This document shows, one piece after another, positions 61,662-64,000 of a stretch of DNA of 64,000 bases. Location: NCBI RefSeq assembly GCF_026003995.1, contig NZ_BPIG01000004.1, forward strand, positions 186,001-250,000, in the 5' to 3' direction. Position 1 is the first letter of the stretch; each line of letters opens with the position of its first letter. The position numbers and the translations under genes were made by a program. Origin of the DNA: Tepidiforma sp. (GTDB lineage: Bacteria; Chloroflexota; Dehalococcoidia; Tepidiformales; Tepidiformaceae). The notes beneath the pieces are model-generated. The model saw only the letters and a list, made by a program, of their open reading frames with translations. It did no database searches and was not told the origin of the DNA.

Positions 61662-64000
61662 GATACCACCGGGTGCGCGTGCGGAATTTCCGGGGCATCA
61701 CCGAGGCGGAGGTCGCGTTCCCTGAAGGCCGGCTGCTGGTCATCGAGGGGCCGAACGAAGCCGGGAAGAGCAGCATCGTCGAGGCGATCGGGCTGCTGTT
61801 CGAGTTCACGGCAGAGTCGAACTCTGAAGAGGTGCGGGCGGTCCGGCCGGAAGGACGCGACGCCGACCCGGAGGTAGAGCTGGAGTTCAGCCTCGGCGGG
61901 CAGCGCTGCCGCTACCGAAAGGTCTTCGGACGGCGGGGCGCGACCGAGCTGGAGGTGGGGCTGCCGGGCGGGCGCCAGCTCACGGGGCGGGAAGCGCACA
62001 ACGAGGCGAAGCGGCTGCTGGAGGCGGGCGTCGACAGCGGGCTGTTCCGCGCGCTGCGGGTGCTGCAGGGCGAGAGCCTCACGATGGCGGGCGACCTCGC
62101 GGCGAGCGCGTCGCTGCTGCGGGCGCTGGACGGCGGCGCCGGGACGGACCCCGCGGGGGAGAGCCTCTTCGAGCGGGCGCAGAAGGAGATGCAGCGCTAC
62201 TACACGGGCAGCCGCCGGCAGGAGACGGGCGAGCTGCGGGAGGCGCGGGAGAAGGCGAGCGCCGCGGCCGAGGAGGTGGAGCGGCTCGAAGGGCGGCTGC
62301 GGGCGCTCGAGGAGAGAGCGCGGGAGATCGAGGCGCTGGAGCCGAGGGCAGTCGAACTCCGGCAGGCGATCGGCGAGCTGGAGCGGCGGGCAGCGGAGCT
62401 GGCGGAGCAGGCTGACGCATACCGCGCGGCGCAGCAGGCGGCCGAGCTGGCGCGCACGGAGGCTGCGGCGGCGACGGCGCGGCGGGAGCGGCTCGACGAC
62501 GAGGTGAAGCGGCGGGAAACCGCGCGCCGGGAGGCGGAGCGGCTCGCGGGGGAGGCCGAGACCGCGCGCGCCCGGGCCGCGGACCTGCAGGGCACGGTCG
62601 ACGCGGCGCGGAGAGCGCTCGCGGAGGCAGAACAGGCCGCCGGGGCCGCGCGGGCGCGGCTGCAGGAACTCGAGCGCGGGGCTGCGCTGGCTGCCAGCGA
62701 TTATGCGCACCTGCAGGAGGAGCTGCAGCGGGCCCAGATGCAGGACCGGCTGTCCGCGTACGACGAAGCAGCCGAACGGCAGGCCGCGGCGCAGGCGTTC
62801 CTCGCAGGATGCCGCATCGATGCGGGGTTGCTCGACCAGATCGAAACGGCCGCGACGGCGCTGGCGAGGACGGAAGCGCAGCTTCGCTCGGTGACGGCGA
62901 AAGTGGAGGTCGAGGGCCCGGCGGATGCGACGGTCTACGTCGACGGGCAACCCGAGACGCTCGCGGGCGGCCTCCTCGCACGCGAGGCAGCGGAAGAGCT
63001 GCGCATCGAGCTGCCGGGCGGGTTCGCGGTCACCGTGCGGCCGTCGCAGAGCCAGGGGCTCCTCGAGCAGCGGCTCAAGGAGCAGCGGGAACAGCTCGAC
63101 CGGCTGCTGGCCGCCGCGGGCGCCGGGAGCGTCGAAGCGGCGCGGGAGCTGGAACAGCGCCGGCGGGAGGCGGCGCGGGAGGTCGAGGACGCGAGCCGGG
63201 TCATGCGGCAGGCGCTCCGCGACCTGCCGGACCGGGCGGACCTCGCCGCGCGGCTCGAGCGAACGCGCCAGCGCGTGGCGGCCTACCGGGCGGAGCATGC
63301 GGCGCGCGGGCTGCCGGCGACGCTCGACGAAGCGCGGCGGGTCAGCGAAGCAGGCGACCGGCAGCTCGCAGCCGCGAAGTCCGCATTGCGGGAGGCTGAG
63401 CAGGCGGTGCACACAGCGCGCGACGCCCTTGCGCGGGCCGAGCGGGAGGCAGCGGCGGCGGACGAACGGGCCGCCGCGCTCGAACGCCAGCTCGAGCAGG
63501 CGCGCGCCGCGCTGGCGGCGGCCGAGGCGGAGCGGCCGATGGCCGCCCTCGATGCCGACCTCGCGGCGGCCCGGGGCGAAGCGGCGCAGGCCGAGGCGAA
63601 GCTGCGGGACGCCGAGCAGCGGCTCCGGGAGCTGGCCGGCGCGGGCGCCGAAGCGGCGGAGGTCGAGCGGGAGCTCGAGGCGGCGAGGAAGGAGCTGCGC
63701 AGCGTCGAGGACCGGGTGGCGGAGGCGCGGGGCGCGCTCCGCCACGAGGGGGAAGGCACCCTGCAGGCGGAGCTCGACGCGTCGCGGAGCAAACTCGAGG
63801 CGGCGACGGTGCGGCTGGAGACCGTCGAACGGCGGGCGCGGGCAGCGCGCTTGCTCGCCGAGACCCTCTCGAAGCACCGCGAAGCGGCGCGGCAGGCGTA
63901 CGGGCCGCTGCTCGGCGAGCGGCTCGCGGCACTCGGGCGGCGCGTGTTCGGCGACGATTTCGAGGTCGACCTGGACGCCGGGCTGGCACCGGCGCGGCGG
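61658..64000 (+). CDS. SbcC/Rad50-like (YhaN-like) ATPase, 3' end beyond the window
   Basis: 781 codons, open to the end. The N-terminal ATPase holds VRNFRGITEAEVAF, Walker A EGPNEAGKSS and the Q-loop region LRVLQGESLTM. Long Ala/Arg/Glu coiled coils follow, interrupted near residues 410-470 by a beta-rich stretch (VEVEGPADATVYVDGQPETL, PGGFAVTVRPSQSQG). No CxxC zinc hook is seen up to the edge. GTGA coupling with the nuclease gene supports an SbcCD-like complex. The C-terminal ATPase half lies outside the window. Confidence 0.88.
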   Translation, partial: MRYHRVRVRNFRGITEAEVAFPEGRLLVIEGPNEAGKSSIVEAIGLLFEFTAESNSEEVRAVRPEGRDADPEVELEFSLGGQRCRYRKVFGRRGATELEVGLPGGRQLTGREAHNEAKRLLEAGVDSGLFRALRVLQGESLTMAGDLAASASLLRALDGGAGTDPAGESLFERAQKEMQRYYTGSRRQETGELREAREKASAAAEEVERLEGRLRALEERAREIEALEPRAVELRQAIGELERRAAELAEQADAYRAAQQAAELARTEAAAATARRERLDDEVKRRETARREAERLAGEAETARARAADLQGTVDAARRALAEAEQAAGAARARLQELERGAALAASDYAHLQEELQRAQMQDRLSAYDEAAERQAAAQAFLAGCRIDAGLLDQIETAATALARTEAQLRSVTAKVEVEGPADATVYVDGQPETLAGGLLAREAAEELRIELPGGFAVTVRPSQSQGLLEQRLKEQREQLDRLLAAAGAGSVEAARELEQRRREAAREVEDASRVMRQALRDLPDRADLAARLERTRQRVAAYRAEHAARGLPATLDEARRVSEAGDRQLAAAKSALREAEQAVHTARDALARAEREAAAADERAAALERQLEQARAALAAAEAERPMAALDADLAAARGEAAQAEAKLRDAEQRLRELAGAGAEAAEVERELEAARKELRSVEDRVAEARGALRHEGEGTLQAELDASRSKLEAATVRLETVERRARAARLLAETLSKHREAARQAYGPLLGERLAALGRRVFGDDFEVDLDAGLAPARR

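Overview
This window comes from a very GC-rich bacterial chromosome. Codons ending in G or C dominate, GTG and TTG starts are frequent, and many genes overlap by 4 bases (ATGA or GTGA). The gene mix is mreBCD-mrdA-rodA, a flagellar filament locus, F420-type (LLM) flavin oxidoreductase, CaiB/BaiF CoA transferases, SufR-like regulators and Tat/lipoprotein binding proteins. This suggests a non-actinobacterial, rod-shaped, motile, aerobic or microaerobic heterotroph. My best guess is Chloroflexota, perhaps near the Tepidiforma/Dehalococcoidia branch. That placement is an inference and no 16S is present.

Layout. 1-3113 (minus): histidine genes hisH-hisA-hisF-hisI, a DUF2905 membrane protein and a RibD-C type reductase cut by the window edge. 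3166-10894 (plus): ligA, then the rod-shape operon mreB-mreC-mreD-mrdA-rodA. 10817-17000 (minus): radA, a GT-C-like membrane protein, recG and degV. 17065: rpe. 18208-27454 (plus): flagellar filament locus with three flagellins, flaG, a frameshifted fliD, fliS, a fliT-like gene, a sortase and the anti-sigma-28 gene flgM. 27650-36545: a winged-helix regulator with a degenerate receiver, a peptide-type ABC binding protein, pterin dehydratase, polyferredoxin, hydrolase, SelW-like protein, nitroreductase and two CoA transferases. 36559-44852: envelope lipoproteins (LysM, M28 peptidase), SGNH hydrolase, a uvrC broken by a cluster of indels, an aspartoacylase-like protein, a phosphoribosyltransferase, an isolated nuoB and a zinc ribbon. 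44952-47412 (minus): a polar amino-acid ABC transporter. 47540-52065 (plus): thrB, GNAT, a large degenerate PP2C/propeller membrane protein and a DUF454 protein. 52085-55830 (minus): EVE protein, ribD, hydrolase, LLM oxidoreductase. 55926-60500: a sensory block of two SufR-like Fe-S regulators, a globin-coupled soluble chemoreceptor and a histidine kinase carrying a cysteine cluster. 60534-64000: an SbcD/SbcC-type nuclease pair, the second running off the end.

The most notable observations are these. (i) Two tandem flagellins are nucleotide mosaics: nearly identical blocks with C-ending codons alternate with diverged blocks in the G-ending codon style of the neighbours. (ii) Each flagellin gene has a pair of 9-bp direct repeats exactly 31 bp apart upstream. 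(iii) Many genes have a TAnnnT box only 6-9 bases before the start codon, the pattern of leaderless mRNAs. (iv) At least six small indels sit within about 300 bp of uvrC, and there is a single-base shift at a G6 tract in fliD. (v) Redox/gas-sensing proteins are clustered near 56-60 kb. I found no CRISPR array, insertion sequence, rRNA or tRNA.
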